Origin: JANXYY01 sp035530875
GTDB lineage: Bacteria > Actinomycetota > Actinomycetes > Nanopelagicales > Nanopelagicaceae
NCBI GenBank assembly: GCA_035530875.1
Contig: DATKUB010000065.1
Location: 1 to 49,944, forward strand
Direction of reading: 5' to 3'
Length of the DNA stretch: 49,944 bases
The notes beneath the pieces are model-generated. The model did no database searches. It saw only the letters and a list, made by a program, of their open reading frames with translations, and was not told the origin of the DNA. Both the position numbers and the translations under genes were made by a program. This document shows positions 1 to 8,304 of this stretch, one piece after another (positions within the stretch are counted from its first letter, which is position 1; each line of letters opens with the position of its first letter).

Positions 1-703
1 GCTTAATTGCGCTCTCGATGAGATCGCCGCAAGTGCCCGCGAGAATCGAAACGACGGCGAGAATTGCACCATGCCACCAAGCCTTGTGAAACCAGATGCT
101 AAAGAGGATTGAAGTACCGATAGTCGAAAGAATTATCGAACCAGCAACGCCTTCCCAACTCTTCTTGGGGCTGATCAATTTCGCAAGCGGATGTTTTCCA
201 AAGATAACTCCGAAGATGTAGCCGCCAGTGTCATTGAGCGAGATGGCCAAAATAAAAACCATCACTCGGGCACGTCCATCGGATGGGTGCGCCAGCATTA
301 CAGCGAAGGCGGCCGGGACCGGGAGGTAAAGAAGAGTGAATAGAGAAGCGGACCCGTCAGCAAGGAAATTCTCGAAACCTTTACGAAGCCGAACGACCAA
401 TAGAATCGGTGCGCTGATTGCTGTTGCGATTATGAGGCCCTCAAAGCCCTTGGCCCACCCAGAGAGCACAATGACGCTGGAAGCAATCGACAAAAAAACT
501 GGATTGACTTTTGCGCCAGCCACGGTGATCGCACGTGAAAATTCAACAACCGACGGAATCATCACCAACGCCACAAGAAGTGCAAAAAAAATCCGGTTGA
601 AAGAGAGCGTGACGAGAATCAATGCCATCAGGCCCAGACCAATCGCGGTTGCTATTGGCACATTGCGCCCAGCCCTGACCGCGAGGGATCTCTTGTCTAT
701 CAC
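1..703 (-). CDS. cdsA: phosphatidate cytidylyltransferase, C-terminus cut by window edge
   Basis: Seen: an open leftward frame of about 234 codons starting at a GTG 14 bases after the frr stop and running off base 1. It is highly hydrophobic with several membrane segments. Near the edge it reads SLNDTGGYIFG, then SPKKSWEGVAGS, then GDLIESAIK, the start of the CdsA signature. Known: CdsA makes CDP-diacylglycerol from phosphatidic acid and CTP in the membrane, the entry point for phospholipid synthesis. Position after frr is the usual actinobacterial order. Inferred: same operon as rpsB-tsf-pyrH-frr. The start is uncertain; an AGGGG about 10 bases upstream is the only ribosome-site candidate. 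The last part of the protein, with the remaining catalytic residues, lies outside the window. Confidence 0.9.
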   Translation of the reverse strand, partial: MIDKRSLAVRAGRNVPIATAIGLGLMALILVTLSFNRIFFALLVALVMIPSVVEFSRAITVAGAKVNPVFLSIASSVIVLSGWAKGFEGLIIATAISAPILLVVRLRKGFENFLADGSASLFTLLYLPVPAAFAVMLAHPSDGRARVMVFILAISLNDTGGYIFGVIFGKHPLAKLISPKKSWEGVAGSIILSTIGTSILFSIWFHKAWWHGAILAVVSILAGTCGDLIESAIK

Positions 704-717
704 TATGGTTAGAACCC

Positions 718-1275
718 CTAGACCTCGAGGAGTTCTACCTCTTTATGCTTGAGGGATTCTTCGATTTTATCGACGTGCTCCGTCGTGACCTTGTCTAGTT
801 CTTTCTCAGCGCGAGCTATCTCATCCTCGCCGACTCCGCCGGCCTTGGTGAGTTTCTCCAGTGCCTCTTTTGCATGCCGGCGAATGTTTCGGATTGAGAC
901 TCTGGCTTCTTCGGCTTTCTGGTGCGCCACCTTGATGTATTCCTTGCGGCGCTCCTCGGTGAGTGAGGGCAAGATAATCCGAATGGTGACGCCGTCGTTT
1001 CCCGGATTAACGCCAAGGTCTGAATCTCTGATGGCTTTCTCAATCGCGCCCATCGCACCCTTGTCGTAAGGAGTTAATAAGGCAACGCGCGGTTCCGGGA
1101 ATTGAAAGGAGGAGAGCTGGTTTAGCGGTGTTGGCGAGCCGTAATAGTCGACCACAATCTTGCCAAACATTCCAGGGTGCGCACGTCCGGTTCGGATCGC
1201 TGCGAAGTCTTCCTTAGCGACTTCGACTGCCTTGTCCATCTTGGCCAATGCCTCTTTGAGCGTTTCGCTAATCAT
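718..1275 (-). CDS. frr: ribosome recycling factor
   Basis: Full-length 185-residue protein, the normal RRF size, starting MISETLKEAL and containing RTGRAHPGMF, the conserved RRF stretch that follows the first helix. Known role: with EF-G it splits the 70S ribosome after termination so subunits and mRNA can be reused; it acts in the cytosol. The C-terminal half (about residues 105-180) is rich in Lys/Glu helix heptads, as expected for the three-helix bundle. It sits 40 bases after pyrH and just before cdsA in the rpsB operon. No anomalies seen. Confidence 0.97.
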   Translation of the reverse strand: MISETLKEALAKMDKAVEVAKEDFAAIRTGRAHPGMFGKIVVDYYGSPTPLNQLSSFQFPEPRVALLTPYDKGAMGAIEKAIRDSDLGVNPGNDGVTIRIILPSLTEERRKEYIKVAHQKAEEARVSIRNIRRHAKEALEKLTKAGGVGEDEIARAEKELDKVTTEHVDKIEESLKHKEVELLEV

Positions 1276-1315
1276 CGCTTCTCCGTTCCCGACTGACTCT
1301 CAAGTGACCGCCTAA

Positions 1316-2038
1316 TTAGGCGACGAGAGTTCCAATTTTTTCACCGCGAATTGCTCTTCCAATATTTCCATCATCAAGCAAATTGAAAACGATTATGGGC
1401 AAACTATTTTCCTGGCAGAGACTAAATGCAGCTGCATCGGCAACCGCCAAGCCCTTCATGATCACTTCGCCGTATGAGATGTGTTCGAACATGGTGGCCG
1501 AAGCATCTTTACGCGGATCAGCCGAGAACACGCCGTCGACTCCATTTTTGGCGAGGAGTAATGCCTCGCAATCGATTTCAAGAGCGCGTTGTGCGGCAAC
1601 CGTATCTGTGGTGAAGAACGGCATACCTGCACCGGCGCCGAAGATGACCACGCGCCCTTTTTCAAGGTGGCGGATTGCCCGGCGCGGGATATAGGGCTCC
1701 GCGACCTGGCCCATGGTGATGGCCGTCTGGACGCGGGTATCGATGCCCTCTTTTTCAAGAAAATCTTGGAGTGCCAGACAGTTCATAACGGTACCGAGCA
1801 TGCCCATGTAATCAGCGCGAGCCCGATCCATACCGCGTTGCGACAGTTCGGCACCACGGAAGTAGTTTCCGCCGCCGACGACTACCGCAACTTGAGCACC
1901 GGTGCGAACTGCTTCAGCAATTTGACGAGCCATATCCTGAACTACGTCAGGATCGACGCCGAGACCCTTTGCCCCACCGAAAACCTCACCGGAGAGTTTC
2001 AACAAGACTCTCCGGTAAGGACGACGAGGAGCACTCAT
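1316..2038 (-). CDS. pyrH: uridylate kinase (UMP kinase)
   Basis: 240 residues, the size of bacterial hexameric UMP kinases of the amino-acid-kinase fold. The N-terminal KLSGEVFGG is the phosphate-binding segment; VVGGGNYFRG around residues 54-63 and the DTVAAQRALEI stretch are typical of PyrH. It phosphorylates UMP to UDP for RNA, sugar-nucleotide and pyrimidine pools, and in other bacteria is activated by GTP and inhibited by UTP. The gene begins 3 bases after tsf ends, so translation is probably coupled; the tsf-pyrH-frr order is almost universal. No missing motif noticed. Confidence 0.97.
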   Translation of the reverse strand: MSAPRRPYRRVLLKLSGEVFGGAKGLGVDPDVVQDMARQIAEAVRTGAQVAVVVGGGNYFRGAELSQRGMDRARADYMGMLGTVMNCLALQDFLEKEGIDTRVQTAITMGQVAEPYIPRRAIRHLEKGRVVIFGAGAGMPFFTTDTVAAQRALEIDCEALLLAKNGVDGVFSADPRKDASATMFEHISYGEVIMKGLAVADAAAFSLCQENSLPIIVFNLLDDGNIGRAIRGEKIGTLVA

Positions 2039-2041
2039 GAC

Positions 2042-2875
2042 TTAGGCCTGACCCACTCGGAAGCGAGCAAAGGCAGTCACCTGAGTGCCGGCTTCGTCGA
2101 GAACCTGCTTAACCGTCTTCTTATTGTCCTTTGCGAAAGCCTGCTCAAGAAGCGAGACTTCCTTGATAAATCCGGTAACTCGACCTTCTACGATCTTTGA
2201 AAGAGCAGCTTCGGGTTTACCTTCATTGCGCGCAGTCTCTTCTGCAATGTGACGCTCCGACTCGATCAAATCGGCCGGAACATCTTCTCTAGAAACGAAC
2301 TGGGGTGCGAATGCGGCAATGTGCTGAGCAATGTCAGTCCCGATTTTGTCGACCGCCTTCGTCAACTGCACGAGGACGCCCACCTGAGGCGGTAGGTCTG
2401 GACTAGTGCGGTGAAGATAGACAGCAGCAGGGGCACCGTCGAGCACGGCGATTCGACGAAGTTCAATCTTCTCGCCCAACATGGCGTTACCTTCGTTGAT
2501 GTGATCAGCGACAGACTTACCAGGCGCGAATGCAGATACAACAAACTTGTCCAGATCGTCGATCTTCGAATCGGCCAAGGCGGTGAGGAGCTCATCGGCT
2601 AGGGCGCGAAAACGCTCACCCTTGGCGACAAAGTCCGTCTCGCTATTGAGTTCGAGCAGAACGCCGAGGTTTCCCACTGCCTTGCCCGTTACCAAGCCAT
2701 TCTGCGCAGAACGCCCTTCACGCTTGGTGACACCCTTCTGGCCTTTGATGCGGATTATCTCTACTGCCTTGTCGAAATCCCCGTCGGCTTCAACGAGTGC
2801 ATTTTTGCAATCGAGCATGCCCGCAGCGGTGAGTTCCCGGAGCTTCTTTACATCGGCGGCGGTGTAATTCGCCAT
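2042..2875 (-). CDS. tsf: translation elongation factor Ts
   Basis: 277 residues. The N-terminal UBA-like domain reads ADVKKLRELTAAGMLDCKNA (about residues 7-26), followed by the EF-Ts core with the TDFVAKGERF segment near residue 80 that contacts EF-Tu. It is the guanine-nucleotide exchange factor that regenerates EF-Tu-GTP. It lies 3 bases downstream of rpsB, the standard rpsB-tsf arrangement, and is likely co-transcribed with it. Length is as expected for a two-subdomain core. Unlike rpsB next to it, it has no low-complexity tail. Confidence 0.97.
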   Translation of the reverse strand: MANYTAADVKKLRELTAAGMLDCKNALVEADGDFDKAVEIIRIKGQKGVTKREGRSAQNGLVTGKAVGNLGVLLELNSETDFVAKGERFRALADELLTALADSKIDDLDKFVVSAFAPGKSVADHINEGNAMLGEKIELRRIAVLDGAPAAVYLHRTSPDLPPQVGVLVQLTKAVDKIGTDIAQHIAAFAPQFVSREDVPADLIESERHIAEETARNEGKPEAALSKIVEGRVTGFIKEVSLLEQAFAKDNKKTVKQVLDEAGTQVTAFARFRVGQA

Positions 2876-2878
2876 AGA

Positions 2879-3811
2879 TCAGATTCCTTCTACTTGGATT
2901 TCAGCGGTTTCAAGAATTTCGGCTTCCAAAGGTGCCTCAGCGTTAATGGCTGGCGTTACTTCTACGGCTGCTTCTACGGCTGCTTCTACGGCTGCTTCCA
3001 CGGCTGCTTCCACAACAACTACCGCCTCGGCTGCCTCGTTCTGACCACCGAGAAGTTCGGCTTCCCAATCGGCAAGCGGTTCGCCAGCGCCCGGTTCCAC
3101 AGCCTCGGCTGCACCCTGTGCTTTGGCTGAACGTTGACGAAGGCCTTCAGCCACTGCATCCGCAATTACGCGAGTAAGCAGGGTGACTGAGCGGATCGCA
3201 TCGTCGTTGCCTGGGATTTTGTAGTCGACCTCATCTGGATCACAGTTCGTATCCAAGATGGCGACCACGGGAATACCGAGCTTGTGCGCTTCAGCAACCG
3301 CAATAACTTCCTTCTTCGTGTCGACAACCCAGATTGCACTTGGAATCTTGGTCATGTCGCGCATTCCGCTAAGTACGCGAGAAAGCTTCTCTCGCTCGCG
3401 GCGAAGAATAAGAAGTTCTTTCTTGGTAAGCATCTGGTCGTTCTCTTCTTCAAGCGCCTCAAGTTCCTTCAGGCGCTGAATACGCTTTGAGACGGTGTTG
3501 AAGTTGGTGAGCATCCCGCCGAGCCAACGCTCGGTTACATAAGGCATGCCGACGCGGGTTGCCTGCGAAACGATTGGCTCCTGAGCCTGCTTCTTGGTTC
3601 CAACGAAGAGCACCGTGCCGCCGTGGGCGACCGTCTCTCTGATGAATTCGTATGCCTTATCGATGTAAGTCAAGGACTGTTGAATGTCGATGATGTAGAT
3701 GCCGTTGCGCTCGGTGAAAATAAAGCGCTTCATCTTTGGGTTCCAGCGGCGAGTCTGATGTCCGAAGTGGACACCACTGTCTAGCAGCTCTCGCATCGTG
3801 ACGACCGCCAT
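2879..3811 (-). CDS. rpsB: 30S ribosomal protein S2 with Ala/Val/Glu tail
   Basis: 310 residues from the ATG at 3811, chosen because an AAGGAG lies about 11 bases upstream and the protein then starts MAVVTMRELLDSGVHFGHQT, the canonical S2 start; the longer open frame upstream is untranslated leader. The S2 core covers about residues 1-230 (HFGHQTRRWNPKM, ERWLGGMLTNF, IPGNDDAIRS). Beyond it is a tail of about 70 residues rich in Ala, Val and Glu, with a repeated EAAV unit encoded by a 12-bp tandem repeat. S2 binds at the head-body junction of the 30S subunit and is needed for S1 binding where S1 exists. It is first in the rpsB-tsf-pyrH-frr-cdsA operon. Tails of this type on S16 and L19 in the same window make this one notable. 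Confidence 0.96.
   Translation of the reverse strand: MAVVTMRELLDSGVHFGHQTRRWNPKMKRFIFTERNGIYIIDIQQSLTYIDKAYEFIRETVAHGGTVLFVGTKKQAQEPIVSQATRVGMPYVTERWLGGMLTNFNTVSKRIQRLKELEALEEENDQMLTKKELLILRREREKLSRVLSGMRDMTKIPSAIWVVDTKKEVIAVAEAHKLGIPVVAILDTNCDPDEVDYKIPGNDDAIRSVTLLTRVIADAVAEGLRQRSAKAQGAAEAVEPGAGEPLADWEAELLGGQNEAAEAVVVVEAAVEAAVEAAVEAAVEVTPAINAEAPLEAEILETAEIQVEGI
2959..3012. repeat. 12-bp tandem repeat coding the S2 tail
   Basis: At least four head-to-tail copies of a 12-bp unit (cttctacggctg, two copies with c for t) followed by a degenerate fifth. Read on the minus strand each unit codes for AAVE. This looks like slippage growth of a low-complexity tail while the frame is kept, since the unit is a multiple of three. 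Confidence 0.9.
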
Positions 3812-3905
3812 GGTCGCACACTCCTTTCGCGCCCTTTGGCGCACTCGGTTAGTGGCACCGTGATTGGTGCCCCTGACGCCCCACGAACGAGAGCCCGCGA
3901 GCGGG
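3812..3905 (-). promoter_or_regulatory. structured 5' leader of rpsB
   Basis: Between the rpsB ATG and its likely promoter are three perfect inverted repeats: GCGCC-cttt-GGCGC (3829-3842, next to the ribosome site), GGCACC-gtgatt-GGTGCC (3854-3871) and CCCGC-ga-GCGGG (3894-3905). Known: rpsB leaders in several bacterial phyla fold and are bound by S2 for feedback control. Inferred: the same could occur here; the hairpin beside the AAGGAG could block translation. I cannot match it to a named RNA family, and the promoter itself is not clear. Confidence 0.4.
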
Positions 3906-3993
3906 ACCGAGAAGTTCATACCTGGTTAGGCGGGGCGTGCGAAGTCATTGAAGTTGCCTTCAACGCTGGGTACAGGATACCCGAGCGGCGGGG

Positions 3994-4002
3994 TTGTCCA
4001 CA
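3994..4002 (+). promoter_or_regulatory. DnaA-box-like site
   Basis: TTGTCCACA, identical to the high-GC actinobacterial DnaA box consensus as I recall it, 70 bases upstream of the M23 peptidase gene, followed a few bases on by a partial second box (TTATCCC, 4011-4017). Isolated boxes can be transcriptional DnaA sites or chance matches. No cluster of boxes or AT-rich unwinding element is near, so this is not a replication origin. Confidence 0.35.
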
Positions 4003-4071
4003 CCCCGGGGTTATCCCGCGATCCTGGGGTTGCCTAACTCAGACCCACCGGAGACCACCCAGGGTTGGGCA

Positions 4072-4653
4072 ATGTCCTCAACCCCTGCCGCTGAACCGAC
4101 CTCGCGCCTAAGTTTTAACCTGAGATTTAATCGAACCTACGGGTTCATCTCCCTCTTGGTCGCACTGCTTTCCCTCTCAGTGCTTACGCCACCTAGCGCC
4201 AAAGCGACCTCCCGAACTGTCGTCCAGGCCTGGCACTGGCCGGCAGCAGCGGGAGAATTTAGCGTAATTCGTCCCTTTTCTCCCGCCTTGGTCGCTTATG
4301 GGCCAGGGCATCGAGGGGTGGACCTACAACTGCCACTTGGCAGCGAAGTAATGGCACCTACCGGGGGAACCGTCATTTTCAACGGCCTAGTGGCCCGAAC
4401 GCCAACACTTGTCCTTGATCACGGCCGCGGGCTTCGGAGCACTTATCAGCCGGTCACTTCCTCGCTACACATCGGGCAGGTAGTGAAAACTGGTCTGGTT
4501 ATCGGGTTCTTGTCCGCATCCACCAGCCGGATGGGCACTCACTGTGGCCCCGTGCCCTGCCTACATTGGGGGGTACGGAATTCGGTTGGCTACCTAGATC
4601 CCCTGAGTTTAATCCGGCCAACGATGCCGGTCCTGCTGCCGCTACGCCCCTGA
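4072..4653 (+). CDS. secreted M23-family (LytM-type) metallopeptidase-like protein
   Basis: 193 residues from the ATG at 4072; the next upstream start would begin inside Pro-rich sequence without a membrane segment. An N-terminal signal or anchor (YGFISLLVALLSLSVL, about residues 25-40) precedes an M23 domain. Metal ligands are visible in GPGHRGVDL (His and Asp of the HxxxD motif) and the second motif reads CLHWGV, a Trp-containing variant of HLHxE. Known: M23 enzymes cut peptide cross-links of peptidoglycan or serve as non-catalytic activators. A homologous gene beside rpsB is found in mycobacteria, transcribed in the same divergent sense. Inferred: cell-wall remodelling outside the membrane. 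The first His of HxH is replaced by Cys-Leu context, so activity is uncertain. Confidence 0.85.
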   Translation: MSSTPAAEPTSRLSFNLRFNRTYGFISLLVALLSLSVLTPPSAKATSRTVVQAWHWPAAAGEFSVIRPFSPALVAYGPGHRGVDLQLPLGSEVMAPTGGTVIFNGLVARTPTLVLDHGRGLRSTYQPVTSSLHIGQVVKTGLVIGFLSASTSRMGTHCGPVPCLHWGVRNSVGYLDPLSLIRPTMPVLLPLRP

Positions 4654-4656
4654 CGC

Positions 4657-4690
4657 CAGGGCGCAGAAGGTCAGGGCGCAGAAGGTCAGG
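4657..4690. repeat. 15-bp tandem duplication between convergent genes
   Basis: Two perfect copies of cagggcgcagaaggt (4657-4671 and 4672-4686) plus cagg, between the stop of the peptidase gene and the stop of xerC; the second copy reaches the xerC stop codon. It is probably a simple slippage duplication. Confidence 0.8.
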
Positions 4691-5579
4691 CGCGCGGGTG
4701 GGCCCGCTTGAACGCTTCCTTGAGCCGATCGATCGAAACGTGCGTGTAGATCTGGGTGGTAGTCAGCGACACATGACCGAGAATTTCCTGCACCACCCGA
4801 ATATCGGCACCGCCCTCAAGTAGATGCGTGGCGGCAGTGTGCCGAAGCCCGTGCGGCCCGAGATCGGGTGCATTGGGAACTGCAGCCATCGCTCGATGCA
4901 CGATTGTGCGGACGGTCCGTTGATCAATGCGTCTGCCGCGCGCACCCAGAAAGAGCGCTGCCCCTGAGTCTTTGGTGACCAACTCGACGCGTCGTCGCTC
5001 CCACGACTCGATTGCTTGTACCGCCGGCCGACCGATTGGAACGGTCCGTTCCTTGCTGCCTTTACCGAAAACTCGAATTGCGTTACGAGATCGATCTAGC
5101 GAATCAAGATCAAGGCCACAAATTTCAGAAACTCGAATACCAGTGGCATAGAGAGTTTCAAGTAGTGCACAGTCCCGAATCGCTACTGGCGAATCGGTCT
5201 CGTTGGCGGCCGCCTCAAGAGAATCAAGGACCTCGGTAATTTCCGATTGATTCAAAACTCCAGGCAGAGTGCGATGTGCTTTGGGCGAACCGAGCAACTC
5301 CGCGGCATCTTGATCTACGTATCCGCGCCGATGAGCCCAAGCCGTAAACATTCGGGCAGCGGTGGCGCGCCTGGCGATTGATGTTCGGGCCGCACCCTGC
5401 GAGGCCAGCCGAGCCAACCAGGAGCGGAGGATCGCCAACGTCAGATCGTTTGGATCCTCACGCTTGCTCCGAGCTGCGTGGTCGGCCAAGGAATCAAGAT
5501 CGGACTTATATGCGCGCACCGAGTGCGGAGAGAGATTCCGTTCGTCGCGCAGATGCACAACGAACCGCTCGATGAGCAT
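4686..5579 (-). CDS. xerC: tyrosine recombinase XerC
   Basis: 297 residues from the ATG at 5579, chosen for the AGAGG eight bases upstream and for the usual XerC length; the frame is open further up to a TTG at 5681 and GTGs at 5609 and 5603 that lack ribosome sites. The N-terminal SAM-like DNA-binding domain begins ERFVVHLRDERNLSPHSV. The catalytic set is complete: Arg in ATGIRVSEI, Lys in GKGSKERTV, HGLRHTAATH (His-x-x-Arg), GHVSLTTTQ (His) and the nucleophile Tyr in TQIYTHV. Known: XerC and XerD resolve chromosome dimers at dif near FtsK. It follows dprA by 68 bases. XerC rather than XerD is inferred from this gene neighbourhood. Confidence 0.92.
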   Translation of the reverse strand: MLIERFVVHLRDERNLSPHSVRAYKSDLDSLADHAARSKREDPNDLTLAILRSWLARLASQGAARTSIARRATAARMFTAWAHRRGYVDQDAAELLGSPKAHRTLPGVLNQSEITEVLDSLEAAANETDSPVAIRDCALLETLYATGIRVSEICGLDLDSLDRSRNAIRVFGKGSKERTVPIGRPAVQAIESWERRRVELVTKDSGAALFLGARGRRIDQRTVRTIVHRAMAAVPNAPDLGPHGLRHTAATHLLEGGADIRVVQEILGHVSLTTTQIYTHVSIDRLKEAFKRAHPRA

Positions 5580-5647
5580 TTGATACGCCTCTGGTACATC
5601 CACCCTCACACGTTCGCGCTCGAGCGCGCAAAAATCAAGCAGGCGCG

Positions 5648-6769
5648 TTAGGCGGCCTTTCCTTTTTTCGTAAGAATCCAACCTGCGCCGTTTCGTTCGA
5701 TAAAACCCTTAGTAGCCAATAAACCAAGCAGAGCCAGGATCCGATTAGGCGTCAGATCGCATAGGTTTGCCAATTTCTCCACCGAGATTGGCACTCGTGA
5801 CGGAAACATTTCGAGCAGATCTTGCTCTCCATCGACCAAATCATCTCTGGCGCTAATGAACTTGGCGCTAGCTAGCCCAGAGCCATTCGAATTGGAGATA
5901 AGAAGTGGACCAATGTGAATGAGGACATCTTCTAAGTCAGTGACAAGTTCAGCTTTGCGGTCCATCACAAGCCGATGGCAACCTGCGCTTGTCGGTGAGG
6001 AAACGGGACCTGGCATCGCCATGACTGGTCGATTCATGGTAAGTGCATCGGCAGCTGTCCTTAATGATCCACTTCTAAGCGCCGCTTCAACCACCAAAGT
6101 TCCACGAGTCAGTGCGGCGATTATTCGGTTGCGAACTAAAAACCGACCGCGAGTTGGGGTGACACCAGGCAACACTTCAGAGACGAGCACTCCATTGGCA
6201 CGAATCGCAGCGAAGAGCTTTTCGTGCCCGGCTGGATACAGTTGATCCACACCTGAGGCAAGAACGGCGACAGTTTGGGCGCCACTGGCAAGTGAGCCCC
6301 GATGGGCCGCCGCGTCGATACCATAGGCCGCGCCGCTGATTACGTTCCAGCCGCGCTCACCTAGTTGCAGCGCCATCTCCGAGGCAAGACGAGCTCCATA
6401 ATCACTCGCTGCTCTTGCCCCAACTATGGCAAGCGAACAGAGTGCAATTGATCTCAAGTCCCCTTCACCGCTAAGGCAGAGTCCAAGCGGCGGCGCTTCA
6501 AGATCATTCAATTGGGTCGGCCATTCGCTGTCGCCAGGAATAACAACTCTAACCCCAGCGCGAGTAATGAGATCTGTGACCTGCTCCGGATTTGTACTGA
6601 GACTTCGACGCGTTGCCGAGGGCGAATGCATCAGATAATCACCGGCCTTAATACGGGCAAGTACCTCCGCTGAATTGTGTTTTTCTATTTCTTTTGTCCA
6701 GAAACCACTACCGCCTTCGATGACCGACATAAGTTGGAGTCGAGCGATTCGATCAGTATCGGGATTCAT
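5648..6769 (-). CDS. dprA: DNA-processing protein DprA (Smf)
   Basis: 373 residues. A helical N-terminal region (1-80) precedes the Rossmann-like DprA domain, with VIPGDSEWPTQLNDLEAPP, IVGARAASDYG and SGAAYGIDAAAHRGSL (the classic GxxxGxD/AH block), then a GRFLVRNRIIAAL segment. A C-terminal winged-helix-like domain (about 310-373) resembles DprA forms with a Z-DNA-binding-type fold. Known: DprA loads RecA on incoming single-stranded DNA during natural transformation. Its ATG overlaps the comM stop by 4 bases, so the two are translationally coupled. The cluster yraN-comM-dprA-xerC is standard in actinobacteria; it does not by itself prove competence. Confidence 0.95.
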   Translation of the reverse strand: MNPDTDRIARLQLMSVIEGGSGFWTKEIEKHNSAEVLARIKAGDYLMHSPSATRRSLSTNPEQVTDLITRAGVRVVIPGDSEWPTQLNDLEAPPLGLCLSGEGDLRSIALCSLAIVGARAASDYGARLASEMALQLGERGWNVISGAAYGIDAAAHRGSLASGAQTVAVLASGVDQLYPAGHEKLFAAIRANGVLVSEVLPGVTPTRGRFLVRNRIIAALTRGTLVVEAALRSGSLRTAADALTMNRPVMAMPGPVSSPTSAGCHRLVMDRKAELVTDLEDVLIHIGPLLISNSNGSGLASAKFISARDDLVDGEQDLLEMFPSRVPISVEKLANLCDLTPNRILALLGLLATKGFIERNGAGWILTKKGKAA

Positions 6770-8304
6770 GCCGCTCCTACCAAGCGCTGTGCACCTGTCC
6801 GAAGCGCATAACCTTGTGCAACATCATCAATCGTTGGGCGGTCATGGCCTTCCAGATCTGCCACACTCCAGGCCAACCTGAGTACCTTGTGAAGACCTCT
6901 GGCGGTAAGCCGATGATCGTCGAGTGCGCGATGCACAAGTGCCATCCCGGCCGAATCCGCGGACATCGCACCACGTAACGAGCTTGCCCCAATTTGCGAG
7001 TTGGTTCGCCAACCGCCGATTTCTAAACGTCTTATTGAACGTTCCCGGGCAGCCATCACGCGATCGCGCACCAGGTCGCTTGATTCGCCAGAGATGTTTC
7101 CCATCAGATCAACCCGCGAAACTGGCTCGACATAGACCTGAAGGTCGACGCGATCAAGGAGTGGCCCGGAGAGCCGAGACAAATATCTGCGCACCATGAG
7201 TGAACTACAGGTGCAAGCTCGTCCGTCTCCGGAAAATTTTCCACAGGGACACGGGTTAGCGGCAAGGGCAAGCAGAAATCTTGCCGGATACCTTGCGGTA
7301 CCGGCAGTGCGCGAGACTGAAACAAACCCTGACTCCAACGGTTGACGGAGCGCATCGAGAATTCCGCGAGTGAACTCTGGTGCCTCGTCCATGAAAAGCA
7401 CTCCGCCATGGGCTAGGGAGACCGCTCCAGGTTTCGGGTGCGCAGATCCGCCGCCAATGATCGCCGATCGAGAGGCGGTGTGATGGGGTGCAATAAACGG
7501 CGGCGACGTAAGTAGTGGCTCCTGTTCTGGCAGAAGCCCGGCAATGGAGTGGATTGCGCTCACCTCAATCGCGCGTTCCGAATCTAGTGGTGGGAGGATC
7601 GAGGGCAACCTTTCTGCAATCATCGTTTTCCCGGATCCCGGCGTTCCAACCATGAAAAGGTGATGCTCGCCAACGGCCGAGATTTCTGCGGCACGTTTAG
7701 CTTCATGCTGGCCAACTACATCGACTAAATCCAATTGCTTTGTCACCGAGATCGCCAACGGTTCCTGATTGGGAAGTTCATCCGGCGGCTCAACTCCACG
7801 AAACCATGCGATCAGGCCGACTAAGGATCGAAATCCCATTACCTCAACGCCAGGAACTAAACGCGCTTCAGCCACATTTGCAGCCGGCACAATGGCTCGA
7901 TAGATACCAGCTTTCGTTGCGGCAAGAACAGCGGGGAGAACTCCGCGCACTTCCTTTATCCGCCCATCGAGAGCCAGCTCGCCCATCAGCATCAACGAAG
8001 GTAGATCCTTGCTCGGCACTTTGGAATCAGCGGCCAAAATCGCAACTGCAACCGCGATGTCATAACTCGAACCCCGCTTGGGCAAACTGGCTGGCGATAG
8101 CGCAACAGTGATTCGACGCGAAGGCCAAGATTCGCCCGAATTAAGGATTGCCGCACGAACCCGGTCTCTGGATTCGCCGAGCGCCGCATCCGGTAAGCCG
8201 AGTAGATAGAACGCTGGCAGGCCGTCGGCCAGATCGGCTTCGACGTCGACAACGCTGCCCTCAATTCCAAGCAAGGCAATTGAACGTGTAGTGGCCAGCG
8301 CCAT
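6766..8304 (-). CDS. comM: YifB/ComM-family Mg-chelatase-like AAA+ ATPase
   Basis: 512 residues in three parts: an N-terminal Lon-protease-like (ChlI) domain (about 20-145), the AAA+ core with Walker A GTPGSGKT (220-227) and Walker B GVLFMDEAPEF (301-311), and a C-terminal Mg-chelatase domain (from about 400). A Cys cluster CPCGKFSGDGRACTC (352-366) sits within the ATPase part and may bind a metal. Known: ComM is a hexameric helicase that widens branch migration during integration of transforming DNA. It overlaps yraN by one base and dprA by four. Full length with all motifs, so likely functional. Confidence 0.95.
   Translation of the reverse strand: MALATTRSIALLGIEGSVVDVEADLADGLPAFYLLGLPDAALGESRDRVRAAILNSGESWPSRRITVALSPASLPKRGSSYDIAVAVAILAADSKVPSKDLPSLMLMGELALDGRIKEVRGVLPAVLAATKAGIYRAIVPAANVAEARLVPGVEVMGFRSLVGLIAWFRGVEPPDELPNQEPLAISVTKQLDLVDVVGQHEAKRAAEISAVGEHHLFMVGTPGSGKTMIAERLPSILPPLDSERAIEVSAIHSIAGLLPEQEPLLTSPPFIAPHHTASRSAIIGGGSAHPKPGAVSLAHGGVLFMDEAPEFTRGILDALRQPLESGFVSVSRTAGTARYPARFLLALAANPCPCGKFSGDGRACTCSSLMVRRYLSRLSGPLLDRVDLQVYVEPVSRVDLMGNISGESSDLVRDRVMAARERSIRRLEIGGWRTNSQIGASSLRGAMSADSAGMALVHRALDDHRLTARGLHKVLRLAWSVADLEGHDRPTIDDVAQGYALRTGAQRLVGAA

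Noticed and set aside
336..752. Rightward open frame of 138 codons at the left edge
   Set aside because: It lies antisense to cdsA, whose translated motifs (GGYIFG, SPKKSWEG, GDLIES) are clear.
1589..2200. Rightward 203-codon frame across pyrH and tsf
   Set aside because: Antisense shadow of two highly conserved genes; no ribosome site or recognisable family.
3994..4017. Replication origin at the DnaA-box pair
   Set aside because: Only one full box, no AT-rich unwinding region, and dnaA, dnaN and similar origin genes are absent.
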